In this document: piece by piece, positions 17,070 through 26,111 of the stretch | Layout of the letters: each line of letters starts with the position of its first letter | Numbering within the stretch: the stretch's first letter is position 1 | DNA from: Thermodesulfobacterium hveragerdense DSM 12571 | GTDB taxonomy: Bacteria; Desulfobacterota; Thermodesulfobacteria; Thermodesulfobacteriales; Thermodesulfobacteriaceae | DNA length: 64,000 nt | Assembly (NCBI RefSeq): GCF_000423845.1 | Contig: NZ_AUIT01000002.1 | Location: forward strand, 84,245-148,244 | Direction of reading: 5' to 3' | Notes under the pieces: generated by a model | The model's input: the letters and a program-made list of their open reading frames with translations, nothing else | Told to the model about the DNA's origin: nothing | The model's database searches: none | Position numbers and translations under genes: made by a program

Positions 17070-18245
17070 TTATTTTTCTATATAAAGCCCTATACCTTTT
17101 AAATAAAAGGTTTCTTCTACAAACGGATTGATTGGATGGTCTTTTGCCTGAATCCCTTTAAAAATAATTTTTCCGTCGGTTTGTAGTCTTTTAAGAGAGG
17201 TTTTAATAAAATTCAAAAGCCTTTCAAACTTTAGAAAATGAGAACAAGAAAATCCGAAGAAAAATCCTCTTTCCAGGGCTTTAAGGCCTAAAAAATAAAG
17301 GTTTTCGTATTTTTTTTCCCCTTCTAAAACATGTTTATGAGACTTTATAAAGGCTGGAGGATCAAGGATTACCATATCTACTTTAGGAGGGTTTTTTAAT
17401 ATGTGAAAAACGTCCCCTTGTAGAGTTATAACTTTGTCCTTCCAGTAGTTAACTTTAGCTATTTCTTCTGCTAATCCAAGGGCACTGCCTGAACGGTCAA
17501 CTAAAAAAATTCTGTCAGCACCACTCTTTAAACAGTAAAACCCAAAACCACCTAAATAACAAAAACCATCTATAACCTGCAATCCTTTAGAAAACCTGGC
17601 TATAGCCCTACGGTTTTCTCTTTGGTCTAAAAAAAATCCCGTTTTTTGTCCGGTGATAACAGGCACCAAAAACTTTATTCCGTCGATGGTGACTAAAATC
17701 GGATCTTCTACGTCCCCATAGACTACCTTTGTATAAAGAGGAAGACCTTCTTCTTGTCTTTTTGTGTGATCGTTTTTTAAAACGATAGCTTGAGGAGTAA
17801 ACAACACCCTCAAAGCTTCGATTATAAAATCTACAAGTCTTTCCATCCCAAGGGTATGAATTTGGACCACCACTACTTTTTCAAAAAGGTCTACCACTAA
17901 CCCAGGTATAAAATCACCTTCAGAAAACACTAAACGAAAACACCCTTCACCTGGATAAAGAGACTTCCTAAGGTTTAGTGTTTTGGTAAAGGCCTCTAAA
18001 AAAAATTTTTCATCTATCTTTTGTTCTTCTCTTGAAAGTAGCTTTAAGCAGTAAAAAGATCGTGGATTAAAATATCCTATTCCTAAACAATGATTTTCCT
18101 CAGATAAAATGGTTACTAAATCTCCGGGTGCGATTTTTTCAGATGTTTTCTTAAAATCTTTAATCTCCTTTTGGGTAAACCAGAGATGCCTTTTCAGATA
18201 AGTTTGTAGCCCTTGTTTATTTAAAACAACCGGGGGATAAAGCAT
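17070..18245 (-). CDS. rlmI: RlmI-type 23S rRNA (cytosine-C5) methyltransferase
   Basis: A 391-residue class I SAM-dependent methyltransferase. An N-terminal PUA domain (about 1-75, with RHLWFTQKEI) is followed by the RlmI middle region and a Rossmann fold: IDGFCYLGGFGFYCLKSGADR (motif I), the acidic VDRS, and MVILDPPAF (motif IV). FGFSCSHFL holds the likely catalytic Cys. RlmI modifies 23S rRNA C1962 in E. coli. The start overlaps the upstream Fe-S protein gene by 29 bases. Confidence 0.9.
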   Translation of the reverse strand: MLYPPVVLNKQGLQTYLKRHLWFTQKEIKDFKKTSEKIAPGDLVTILSEENHCLGIGYFNPRSFYCLKLLSREEQKIDEKFFLEAFTKTLNLRKSLYPGEGCFRLVFSEGDFIPGLVVDLFEKVVVVQIHTLGMERLVDFIIEALRVLFTPQAIVLKNDHTKRQEEGLPLYTKVVYGDVEDPILVTIDGIKFLVPVITGQKTGFFLDQRENRRAIARFSKGLQVIDGFCYLGGFGFYCLKSGADRIFLVDRSGSALGLAEEIAKVNYWKDKVITLQGDVFHILKNPPKVDMVILDPPAFIKSHKHVLEGEKKYENLYFLGLKALERGFFFGFSCSHFLKFERLLNFIKTSLKRLQTDGKIIFKGIQAKDHPINPFVEETFYLKGIGLYIEK

Positions 18246-19095
18246 TTTGATAGATTCCCTTTTCTAAAAATATTGCTTTATACGGACAAATTTTTACACA
18301 GTTTAGACAGCGAATGCACTCAACAGAATTCATTTCTTCTAAAGGATTAAGCCCAACAGGGCAAATTTTTTCGCAAGTCTTACAATGGGTGCACCTGTTA
18401 AGGTTTACGTTTAGTCTTAAAAAACTAATTTTATTAAACAGTCCGTATATCAAACCAAGGGGGCATACATTCTTGCAAAAAAATCTATAATCTATTAAAA
18501 CAAAAAAAACAAACAGCAACAAAAGAAAGGTTTTCAGATAAAAAAGTTTCCCTACATAATCCCAAAGTTCTGGACTAAGAATAAGATTTAGATAGCCTGC
18601 CTCTAAAGTTCCTGCCGGACAAAGATACTTGCAAAATCCTAAAATTCCATAACCTATTTCATCTCCCAAAAAAAGAGGTATAAAAAACACCAATCCTATA
18701 AGCATCAAATGTTTGAGGTATCTTTGAGATTTTTTAGGAAGGGAGAGTCTTCTCTTAAAGAAAGGAATTTTATAAATAAGGTCCTGGAACAAACCGAAAG
18801 GACAAACCCATCCACAGATAAACCTTCCTAAAGTTAAACCAAAAATCAAGAAAAATCCTAATACATACAAAAAAGGACCTAACAAAACCTGCCAATTTAA
18901 GACCTTTAATGCACTTAACAGGTTTTGTAAAACACCTAAAGGACAGGAAAAAAGGCTTGCAGGGCAAGAATAACAGTTTAATCCTGGGGCACACAGTCCT
19001 TTTAAAGGTCCTGTATATAGGTTTTTGGTGAAAGGAAAACCTAAGTATCCATTATGCAGAAAAAAAGAAATAGACTGTACCACCCTTCTTTTCAT
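18217..19095 (-). CDS. NapH/CcoG-like polyferredoxin membrane protein
   Basis: A 292-residue membrane protein with about four helices and several cysteine clusters. CGWVCPFG and CKNVCPLG are the paired loops seen in NapH, NosR and CcoG; two [4Fe-4S] ferredoxin motifs follow near the C-terminus (CTHCKTCEKICPVG and CIRCLNCVKICPYKA). An N-terminal cysteine group (CAPGLNCYSCPASLFSC) may bind another centre. It probably passes electrons across or along the inner membrane; the partner is unknown. The start is set at 19095 because that ATG overlaps the stop of the small upstream gene (ATGA); the open frame extends nine codons further. Confidence 0.85.
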   Translation of the reverse strand: MKRRVVQSISFFLHNGYLGFPFTKNLYTGPLKGLCAPGLNCYSCPASLFSCPLGVLQNLLSALKVLNWQVLLGPFLYVLGFFLIFGLTLGRFICGWVCPFGLFQDLIYKIPFFKRRLSLPKKSQRYLKHLMLIGLVFFIPLFLGDEIGYGILGFCKYLCPAGTLEAGYLNLILSPELWDYVGKLFYLKTFLLLLFVFFVLIDYRFFCKNVCPLGLIYGLFNKISFLRLNVNLNRCTHCKTCEKICPVGLNPLEEMNSVECIRCLNCVKICPYKAIFLEKGIYQNALSPGCFK

Positions 19096-19229
19096 TCTTC
19101 TAATCCCATACAGGAAAGACACAGCACAGAACCTCTGGAATAAACAAAATCATAGCCGTTAAGTTTAAGACCTGAGAAAAATAACATTCCAAGGAAGATT
19201 AGAAAAAACAAGATTTTCCACCAACTCAT
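19092..19229 (-). CDS. Small 45-residue membrane peptide with a CxxC pair, coupled to the NapH-like gene
   Basis: A complete 45-codon frame in the gap between glmM and the NapH-like gene. The ATG follows the glmM TAG directly, with GGA of the glmM 3' end as a weak ribosome site, and its TGA overlaps the next gene's ATG. The peptide has a hydrophobic helix at about residues 4-21, a short polar part, and CLSC at residues 37-40 close to the C-terminus (followed by MGLEE). The exact abutment and overlap on both sides argue that it is a real gene in the operon. I do not know its function; the topology suggests a periplasmic thiol or metal site serving the neighbouring Fe-S protein. Confidence 0.65.
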   Translation of the reverse strand: MSWWKILFFLIFLGMLFFSGLKLNGYDFVYSRGSVLCLSCMGLEE

Positions 19230-20594
19230 CTATCCTTGTCCCAACTTTTTATGGAGAAAGGCTTTAAGATCTTCGCTAACTTCCTCCACCAACTCTGGAT
19301 TTTCTCCTTCTACCATAATTCGGTACTTAGGCTCGGTACCAGAAGGTCTTATGATTACCCTTCCCTTTTTCCCTAATTTCTTTTCTGCCTGACTAATTTT
19401 TTCTTCTATACCTTCGATTTCAACCAAAGGTACTTTTTTGTTTACTTTTAGGTTTTTGATAACTTGTGGGAGTTTTTCAAAAAGTTTGGCCAATTCAGAA
19501 AGAGGTTTTTGTTTCTCCTTGATTAAAGAGATAAGCCTTAAACCTGTCAAAAGTCCATCTCCTGTGGTAGCTTTATCTAAGAAGATGATATGACCTGAAG
19601 TTTCTCCTCCTAAAAGAGCGTCTATTTCTTTCATTTTCATCACTACATATCTGTCTCCTACGGGAGTTCTTAAAAAAGTGATCCCTTGATCTTTAAAAAA
19701 GAGTTCTAATCCAAGGTTACTCATGATTGTGCCTACCACCGTTTGGTTGGTAAGTTGTCCTTTTTCTTTAAGGTCTTTGGCAAAAATGGCTAAAAGATCG
19801 TCTCCATCTAACAGATTCCCCTTTTCGTCTACCACCACAATCCGGTCTCCGTCTCCATCAAGTGCTATCCCTAAATGTGCCTGAGTTTCTACTACTTTTT
19901 TTCGAAGATTTTCAGGATAGAGGGCTCCACAATCTTCATTGATGTTTGTTCCGTTAGGACTGCAGCCTATTGGGATCACTTCTGCTCCAAGTTCTTCTAA
20001 GATCTTTGGTCCTACTTGATAACAAGCTCCGTTTGCACAATCTATTACTATTTTTAATCCTTCAAAATCAAGGTTTAGGGGTACAACAGACTTTAGGTGT
20101 ACTACATACCTCCCTATGGCATCTTTTATCCTAAAAGCCCTTCCTAAGGCATCTTTGTGAACCCTTACCTCTTTAAACCCTTCATCAAAAATTAGTTCTT
20201 CTATTTTAGCCTCTGTCTCATCAGAAAGTTTAAAACCATCTTTACCAAAGATTTTAATCCCGTTATCGTAGTAAGGATTATGGGAAGCGGAAATCATGAT
20301 ACCTGCATCTGCCCTTAGGTCTTTGGTTAAAAAGGCAATCCCTGGAGTAGGGATAGGGCCTACTAACAAACTATAGCCTCCCATAGAACATAGACCAGCA
20401 ACCAGGGAAGACTCAAAAATATATCCTGACAACCTAGTATCCTTACCTATAACCACCTTGGTAATATGATGATTTTGATTTTTAAACAAAAATCCTATGG
20501 CTCTGCCTACCTGCAAAGCTATTTCCGGAAGCATCGGGAAGAGATTGGCTTCTCCTCTTATTCCGTCTGTACCGAAAAGTTTTCTATCTCCCAT
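19230..20594 (-). CDS. glmM: Phosphoglucosamine mutase
   Basis: A 454-residue alpha-D-phosphohexomutase that converts glucosamine-6-phosphate to glucosamine-1-phosphate on the path to UDP-GlcNAc. The N-terminal LFGTDGIRGEAN, the active-site ISASHNPYYDNGIK with phosphoserine, the metal loop ALDGDGDRI, the sugar loop GGETSGH and the phosphate loop RPSGTEPKYRIM are all present. It lies five bases downstream of cdaR, the classical cdaA-cdaR-glmM order in which CdaA activity is modulated by both partners. Confidence 0.97.
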   Translation of the reverse strand: MGDRKLFGTDGIRGEANLFPMLPEIALQVGRAIGFLFKNQNHHITKVVIGKDTRLSGYIFESSLVAGLCSMGGYSLLVGPIPTPGIAFLTKDLRADAGIMISASHNPYYDNGIKIFGKDGFKLSDETEAKIEELIFDEGFKEVRVHKDALGRAFRIKDAIGRYVVHLKSVVPLNLDFEGLKIVIDCANGACYQVGPKILEELGAEVIPIGCSPNGTNINEDCGALYPENLRKKVVETQAHLGIALDGDGDRIVVVDEKGNLLDGDDLLAIFAKDLKEKGQLTNQTVVGTIMSNLGLELFFKDQGITFLRTPVGDRYVVMKMKEIDALLGGETSGHIIFLDKATTGDGLLTGLRLISLIKEKQKPLSELAKLFEKLPQVIKNLKVNKKVPLVEIEGIEEKISQAEKKLGKKGRVIIRPSGTEPKYRIMVEGENPELVEEVSEDLKAFLHKKLGQG

Positions 20595-20599
20595 GTTTT

Positions 20600-21229
20600 T
20601 TACCTCTTTTTTTCTTCATAGTATACCTTCACTTTTTCTACATTCATAGAAATAATACCTAAAGGCGGCATTAGATCAACTTCTAAGGATCCTGTTAGTC
20701 TTAGTTTTAAAAGGTCTATAGGTTCGGTATTAATCTCTTGAAGGTTTAACAGAACCTCTATCGGAGCTTTGATTAGTACATATTTAGGAAAGACCTTTAT
20801 TTTCCCTCGAGTATGATAAAAACTTTCTTCTTTTAAAACCGGCCTTACAGGAACTTTTTTAGTACCTATTTTTTTAATTATCAAAGTTAGAAACGTAGGG
20901 TTTATTTCTTTTACTTTTATCCCGGAAGGCAGATTTATCTTTTCTATCGGCACCCTTATCTGATGAACACCTGGAGTTAAGTTTTTCAAATCAATTTCTA
21001 AATTAAGGTCTTTTTCGTTAACGTTTCTTAATAGACTTCTTATAGCCTGAATTTTCAACACCACGGTAGAAGGGGTGATTTCTACTATATAGTTAGAATT
21101 AGGTAGTTTATAAAAAACAGGAATTTCTACCGTCTTTTCTATAGACCTTCCCCACACTACAAAGTACCATAGAGTAACAGCCATCAAAAAAGAAAGAATT
21201 TTTAGTCTATGTTCCCTTTTGAATTTCAT
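20600..21229 (-). CDS. cdaR: CdaR/YbbR domain protein, regulator of diadenylate cyclase
   Basis: A 209-residue protein with an N-terminal membrane anchor (LKILSFLMAVTLWYFVVWG) and extracytoplasmic YbbR repeats. The region VEITPSTVVLKIQAIRSLLRNV and the later RPVLKEE segment fit the YbbR family. CdaR binds and modulates CdaA at the membrane. The start is set at the ATG at 21229, inside the cdaA 3' end (23-base overlap); a frame extending upstream to 21265 lacks the usual N-terminus. Confidence 0.88.
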   Translation of the reverse strand: MKFKREHRLKILSFLMAVTLWYFVVWGRSIEKTVEIPVFYKLPNSNYIVEITPSTVVLKIQAIRSLLRNVNEKDLNLEIDLKNLTPGVHQIRVPIEKINLPSGIKVKEINPTFLTLIIKKIGTKKVPVRPVLKEESFYHTRGKIKVFPKYVLIKAPIEVLLNLQEINTEPIDLLKLRLTGSLEVDLMPPLGIISMNVEKVKVYYEEKKR

Positions 21230-22028
21230 AGGTAATCCTTGTCCACCAAGGTGCTTTAGACTCAAAACCTAAAAGTTGAGACAACATCTTTCTTAAGGTT
21301 GCGGGGGTTACATCTCTGGTAATTTTTCCGCTAACTGCCAGAGAAATATAACCTTTTTCTTCAGAAACCACTATGGCTACAGCATCGGTAATTTCTGTAA
21401 TTCCTATAGCTGCCCTGTGTCTGGTTCCAAGGTCTTTGGCTATGTCAGGATTGGTAGAAAGTGGTAACACCACCCCTGCAGCTACGATCTTTCCTTTACT
21501 GATAACCACTGCCCCATCATGGAGGGGGCTTTTAGGATTAAAGATACTTACCAGTAACTCCTCGCTGATCTTCGAATCTAACATCACCGCTCCTTCCAGA
21601 AAGTCTTTTAAACTTATTTCTCTTTCAAACACTATCAAGGCCCCTATCTTTTTTTCAGCAAGTTGGGTAACAGCTTTAACTACCTCTTCTATACCATAAG
21701 AGTATTCTGTCTGGAACTTAGTAAAAGGATGTTTCCCTATCTGGGCCAAAGCTTTCCTTATGTCCTCCTGAAAAACTATGATGATCAAAATCAAAATAGA
21801 AGACATAAAGGTGTTTAAAATCCAGTTCAGAGTTAATAATTGTAAGGCATCTGAAACGAAATATAATAGAACTACCACTGATAAACCTGCAGCCATTTGA
21901 AGAGCTCTACTACCCTGGATAAGCAAAAGAATTCTATAAATCAAAAAACTAACCACAAAGATGTCTACCATATCTTTCCAGGTTATAGAATTAAATATTT
22001 CAGTAATTCTTAAAACACCAAAATCCAA
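21207..22028 (-). CDS. cdaA: CdaA, membrane diadenylate cyclase
   Basis: A 273-residue enzyme that makes cyclic di-AMP from two ATP. Three membrane helices occupy residues about 15-95, then comes the DisA_N catalytic domain with both nucleotide motifs: DGAVVISKGKIVAAGVVLPLS and GTRHRAAIGITE. Length and topology match CdaA/DacA. It lies between folP and cdaR. c-di-AMP controls potassium/osmolyte balance and wall homeostasis, mostly in Gram-positives, so its presence in this LPS-bearing lineage is worth noting. Confidence 0.96.
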   Translation of the reverse strand: MDFGVLRITEIFNSITWKDMVDIFVVSFLIYRILLLIQGSRALQMAAGLSVVVLLYFVSDALQLLTLNWILNTFMSSILILIIIVFQEDIRKALAQIGKHPFTKFQTEYSYGIEEVVKAVTQLAEKKIGALIVFEREISLKDFLEGAVMLDSKISEELLVSIFNPKSPLHDGAVVISKGKIVAAGVVLPLSTNPDIAKDLGTRHRAAIGITEITDAVAIVVSEEKGYISLAVSGKITRDVTPATLRKMLSQLLGFESKAPWWTRITYEIQKGT

Positions 22029-22033
22029 ATCCT

Positions 22034-22888
22034 TTATCCTCCTATTTGTTGCACTAAAAACTTAAACATTATAACAGCATCTTTATTAAGATCTACTCGA
22101 TGAACTCTCAAAAATTGAACTCCCCTTAACGAAGACCAAACAGAAAAACCAACCGTACCCCCTTCTCTATCTAAAGGATTAAGCTTATTAAGGACCTTTC
22201 CTATAAAACTTTTTCTTGAGTGCCCTAAAAGAATAGGCCTTTCCAAACTATAAAATTCGTCTAATCTTTTTAAAATTTCTAAGTTATGTTCAAAGTTTTT
22301 GCCAAATCCTAACCCAGGGTCTACGATGATTTTTTCTACAGAAATTCCTTTTTTTACCAAAAATTCTATACGGTTTTGTAAAAATTCCTTTACTTCTTTT
22401 ACTACATCTTTATACTGAGGGTTTTCTTGCATAGTTTTGGGAGTTCCTTTGATATGCATAATTACATATGGGCAATCAAAGTCTTTTACCACCTCAACCA
22501 TTCTTTGATCAAAGCAACCTGCACTTATGTCGTTTATCATCGAAGCTCCCGCTTTTAAAGATTCTTCAGCTACCCTACTCTTATAAGTGTCTACTGAGAT
22601 TACAACGTCTGGTAACTCTTCACGGATTGCCTTAACTACAGGCACAACCCTTTTTAGCTCTTCTTCTTCAGTTATAGGCTCAGAAAAAGGTCTGGTTGAT
22701 TCCCCTCCTATGTCTATGATGTCTGCCCCTTCTTCTATCAATTCTTTAGCCCTTAAAACCGCCTCCTTTAGACCAAAAAACCTTCCCCCGTCTGAAAAAG
22801 AGTCAGGAGTTACGTTTAAAACTCCCATAAAATAGGGACAAGCTTTCCAATCAAAAATTTTAGACCCTATCCTTAAAGGAGGTAACAT
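22034..22888 (-). CDS. folP: Dihydropteroate synthase
   Basis: A 284-residue TIM-barrel enzyme that joins p-aminobenzoate with the pterin pyrophosphate in folate synthesis. Signatures: MGVLNVTPDSFSDGG, IDIGGESTRPFSEP, VISVDTYKSRVAEESL, VDPGLGFGKNFEHN and LLGHSRKSFIG. Length is typical. It sits three bases after ftsH and five before cdaA; an ftsH-folP-cdaA order is seen in other bacteria and points to one transcript. Confidence 0.97.
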   Translation of the reverse strand: MLPPLRIGSKIFDWKACPYFMGVLNVTPDSFSDGGRFFGLKEAVLRAKELIEEGADIIDIGGESTRPFSEPITEEEELKRVVPVVKAIREELPDVVISVDTYKSRVAEESLKAGASMINDISAGCFDQRMVEVVKDFDCPYVIMHIKGTPKTMQENPQYKDVVKEVKEFLQNRIEFLVKKGISVEKIIVDPGLGFGKNFEHNLEILKRLDEFYSLERPILLGHSRKSFIGKVLNKLNPLDREGGTVGFSVWSSLRGVQFLRVHRVDLNKDAVIMFKFLVQQIGG

Positions 22889-22891
22889 AAC

Positions 22892-24688
22892 CTATTGAGT
22901 TTGAGTTTCTAAAATAACTTTAAACCTTTCAGCATCGATAGTCTCTTCTTCTAATAAAACTGAGGCAACTTTATGAAGATTATCTGTATAAGTAAGAATA
23001 ATCTCCTTAGCCCTTTGATAACAACGATTTACTATATCTTTTATTTCCTCGTCAATAATCTTTGCTGTCTCCTCTGAATAATCCTTTATCTGTAAAAGTT
23101 CTTTTCCGAGAAAAATATGGTCCTCTCCTTTTCCCAAGGCTAAAGGGCCTAATTTTTTACTCATCCCCCATTCACAAACCATCTTTTTGGCGATTTGGGT
23201 AGCCCTTTTGATATCATCTTGAGCTCCAGTGCTTATAGAGTTAAAAACCACTTCTTCACTCACCCTTCCTCCTAACAGCACGGTTATTTTTTTAAGCAAA
23301 TAGTCTTCTGGATAGATGTGTCGATCATCTAAGGGCAGTTGTTGGGTTACTCCTAAAGCTTGTCCCCTTGGGATAATGCTTATCTTATGCACAGGGTCAG
23401 GGTCAGGTAGGTAATAAGCCACCAACGCATGTCCTGCCTCATGATAGGCTATAATCTTTTTTTCTTCTTCACTTAACATAAAACCTTTTCTTTCTTTACC
23501 CATTAGAATTTTATCTTTAGCCTCTTCTAAATCTTCCTGTTCGATAAGCTCTTTCCCTTTTTTAGCGGCGATAAGGGCTGCTTCGTTAAGCATGTTTTCT
23601 AAATTAGCTCCGGTGAACCCAGGGGTCGCTTTAGCGATAGACCTTAAATCTAAGTTTGGAGATACTTTAAACTTCCGAGCATAAAGTTTTAAGATAGCCT
23701 CCCTTCCGTTTACGTCTGGGGGAGGTACAAAAACTTGCCTATCAAACCTACCAGGTCTTAAAAGAGCTGGATCTAAAATGTCAGGTCTGTTAGTAGCAGC
23801 AAGCACAACTATCCCTTCTGCTGTATCAAACCCATCCATCTCTACAAGCAGCTGGTTTAAAGTTTGTTCTCTTTCATCATGTCCACCACCTAATCCTGCC
23901 CCCCTCTGTCTACCAACGGCATCTATCTCGTCTATAAAAATGATACAAGGTGCATGGGCTTTGGCTTGAGAAAATAAATCTCTTACCCTCGCAGCTCCTA
24001 CACCTACAAACATTTCTACAAAATCTGATCCACTTATACTAAAAAAAGGAACTCCTGCCTCTCCAGCTATTGCTTTAGCAAGAAGAGTTTTACCTGTACC
24101 TGGAGGCCCTACCAACAAAATACCCTTGGGGATACGTGCCCCTAATTTGGTAAACTTTTGAGGATTTTTTAAGAACTCTACTACCTCCTGTAATTCTTCT
24201 TTAGCCTCCTCTATCCCAGCCACATCTTTAAAAGTTACCTTGGTTTCTCCCTCTTTTATTAGACGGGCCCTGCTTTTTACAAAACTAAAGGGTTTATTTC
24301 CAGGCTGCATCTGTTTGATAAACAAAAACCAAAGTAGAATTAGCACAATGAAAGGAAGCCAAGACACCAGAAAAGTGGTAAACCAACTGTGTTGAGACTC
24401 TGGTTTAACCACAATTTTAACCCCTTTTTCTTTTAACATAGGGATTAAATCTTTATCCTCTGGGATATAAGTAATTATTTCCTTAGAAGGCGAGACCTTA
24501 GCTGAAACCTTTTGTCCCTCTATTAATACCTCTTTTATTTCACCCTTTTCTACTTTTTCGAGAAACTCGGTATAACTGATGTTGTTAGAGGTGTATAACG
24601 AGGTTTGATTGTAAAAAAAGTTGTAAGTTAATAAAACCAACAATCCAATAAAAAACCAAAGCAACAACGTTTTCCCTTTTTGCCACAT
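22892..24688 (-). CDS. ftsH: FtsH, membrane AAA+ zinc metalloprotease
   Basis: A 598-residue ATP-dependent protease anchored in the inner membrane. Two membrane helices (about 8-27 and 105-125) flank a small periplasmic domain; the AAA module has [13 protein letters not shown] (Walker A), [15 protein letters not shown] (Walker B) and the RPGRFDRQV arginine region; the protease domain has the zinc site HEAGH. It degrades misfolded membrane proteins and often LpxC. AGGAGG lies at a good distance before the ATG. It is the first gene of the minus-strand run through glmM to rlmI. Confidence 0.98.
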   Translation of the reverse strand: MWQKGKTLLLWFFIGLLVLLTYNFFYNQTSLYTSNNISYTEFLEKVEKGEIKEVLIEGQKVSAKVSPSKEIITYIPEDKDLIPMLKEKGVKIVVKPESQHSWFTTFLVSWLPFIVLILLWFLFIKQMQPGNKPFSFVKSRARLIKEGETKVTFKDVAGIEEAKEELQEVVEFLKNPQKFTKLGARIPKGILLVGPPGTGKTLLAKAIAGEAGVPFFSISGSDFVEMFVGVGAARVRDLFSQAKAHAPCIIFIDEIDAVGRQRGAGLGGGHDEREQTLNQLLVEMDGFDTAEGIVVLAATNRPDILDPALLRPGRFDRQVFVPPPDVNGREAILKLYARKFKVSPNLDLRSIAKATPGFTGANLENMLNEAALIAAKKGKELIEQEDLEEAKDKILMGKERKGFMLSEEEKKIIAYHEAGHALVAYYLPDPDPVHKISIIPRGQALGVTQQLPLDDRHIYPEDYLLKKITVLLGGRVSEEVVFNSISTGAQDDIKRATQIAKKMVCEWGMSKKLGPLALGKGEDHIFLGKELLQIKDYSEETAKIIDEEIKDIVNRCYQRAKEIILTYTDNLHKVASVLLEEETIDAERFKVILETQTQ

Positions 24689-24857
24689 CTATCTTTGCCT
24701 CCTATTTTCTATTTTTTAAATTTATTACAACTTTCTTGATTTTCAACGAAAAAGTTTTACATCATTATAACCATCCTTATAATTTAAGGCTCAGAGAGGT
24801 TTAAAAGACAATTTTTCAGCAAAAGACTGAATAGACCCTAAGTTAGGAAATCCTCCC

Positions 24858-24886
24858 TTGTCTAAAACTTAAACTTAGATTATAAT
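24858..24886 (+). promoter_or_regulatory. Sigma-70-type promoter placing the lptA transcript start at its ATG
   Basis: TTGTCT and a perfect TATAAT separated by 17 bases. The -10 ends seven bases before the lptA ATG at 24894, so transcription should begin at or within a base or two of the start codon, giving a leaderless message. No ribosome-binding sequence is present in the few bases between. Confidence 0.65.
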
Positions 24887-24893
24887 CTTTAAT

Positions 24894-25367
24894 ATGGGAA
24901 AAATAAACAGGATTGTAATCTTTCTATTAGGGATCTGGTTGGTATTTTTAGGTACCAATACTTTAGGATTGGCTTCTGAAGTAAGCGTGACCGCCAATAA
25001 GATGGAGGTTATGGAAAGCGAAGGAATAGCGGTTTTTACAGGTAAGGTGCAAGCTACCCGAGGAGATATGAAAGTTTTTTCTGATAAGTTATATGTTTAT
25101 TATGCTAATCAAGAAGAGAAGAAAAACGTAACCAAGGTGGTTGCTTTAGGAAAAGTGGTTATTTATAAAGGAAAATGGAAAGCCTATGCGGAAAAGGCGG
25201 TATACTACAAGGATCAGGAAAAGTTAGTTTTAGAGGATAACCCTAAAGTATGGTATGATAAAAACCTGATAGAGGGAGACATTGTGGTGATTTACTTCAA
25301 CGAAGATAGGAGTGAGTTTTTGTCTAAAAACGAAGGTAGAGTAAGAGCCAAGTTTTATCTTAACTAA
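24894..25367 (+). CDS. lptA: LptA/OstA-like periplasmic LPS transport protein
   Basis: A 157-residue protein with an N-terminal signal peptide (hydrophobic residues 8-27) and an OstA beta-jellyroll domain: VSVTANKMEVMESEGIAVFTGKV, then strand-like repeats ending YYKDQEKLVLEDNPKVWYDKNLIEGDIVVIYF. LptA carries lipopolysaccharide across the periplasm as part of the Lpt bridge. It is followed by lptB 24 bases downstream, the standard pairing. The transcript is probably leaderless. Confidence 0.92.
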   Translation: MGKINRIVIFLLGIWLVFLGTNTLGLASEVSVTANKMEVMESEGIAVFTGKVQATRGDMKVFSDKLYVYYANQEEKKNVTKVVALGKVVIYKGKWKAYAEKAVYYKDQEKLVLEDNPKVWYDKNLIEGDIVVIYFNEDRSEFLSKNEGRVRAKFYLN

Positions 25368-25391
25368 AGTTTTTTTCTGGTTGCACTTATT

Positions 25392-26108
25392 ATGCTCAAA
25401 GCCCAAAATTTAAAAAAAAGTTTTAATAAAAGAGAGGTAGTACGTGGGATTACTGTAGAGATAAAAAAGGGAGAGATGGTAGGCTTACTTGGTCCTAATG
25501 GTGCTGGGAAGACTACCTCGTTCTATATGATCGCTGGATTTCTTAAACCTGATTCAGGAGAGGTATGGCTTTTTGACAAAGAAATCACCGATTACGATGT
25601 TTCTGAAAGAGCTAATCAAGGTATCATCTATCTTCCTCAGGAAAGTTCTGTTTTTAGGAAACTTACCGTTTATGAAAATTTTAAGATGGTGATAGAACGT
25701 TTAGAACGAAAACAGAAAGAAATAGAAGAAAAGCTCGATTTTTATATAGACCTTTTTAATTTAAGAGAAGTCCTATATCAAAAGGCCTATACCCTTTCTG
25801 GTGGACAAAAAAGAAAGTTAGAAATAGCCAGAGCCCTTTTGGTTGAACCTTCCTTTATCCTTCTTGATGAACCTTTTGCAGGTATTGACCCGATAGGAAT
25901 TGACCAGTTAAAACAGATTTTTAAAACGTTAAAAGAACGCAATATCGGCCTTTTGATTTCTGACCATAACGTTAGAGAGACGTTAAAAATATGTGATAGG
26001 GCTTACGTAATAGCAGATGGTCAAATCATCGGATCAGGGACCCCTCAACAAATCTTAGAAAACGAAACCGTTAGAGAAAAATATTTAGGCGAAAGGTTTA
26101 AACTTTAG
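25392..26108 (+). CDS. lptB: LptB, LPS export ABC ATPase
   Basis: A 238-residue ABC ATPase that powers LPS extraction with LptF/LptG. Walker A is GPNGAGKTTSF, the Q-loop region is YLPQESSVF, the signature is LSGGQKRKLEIARAL, Walker B is FILLDEPFAGIDP and the H-loop is SDHNVRET. These details, particularly FAGIDPIGIDQLK and LISDHNVRETL, are specific to LptB rather than other ABC ATPases. It lies between lptA and rpoN, a widespread order. Confidence 0.97.
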   Translation: MLKAQNLKKSFNKREVVRGITVEIKKGEMVGLLGPNGAGKTTSFYMIAGFLKPDSGEVWLFDKEITDYDVSERANQGIIYLPQESSVFRKLTVYENFKMVIERLERKQKEIEEKLDFYIDLFNLREVLYQKAYTLSGGQKRKLEIARALLVEPSFILLDEPFAGIDPIGIDQLKQIFKTLKERNIGLLISDHNVRETLKICDRAYVIADGQIIGSGTPQQILENETVREKYLGERFKL

Positions 26109-26111
26109 AAA

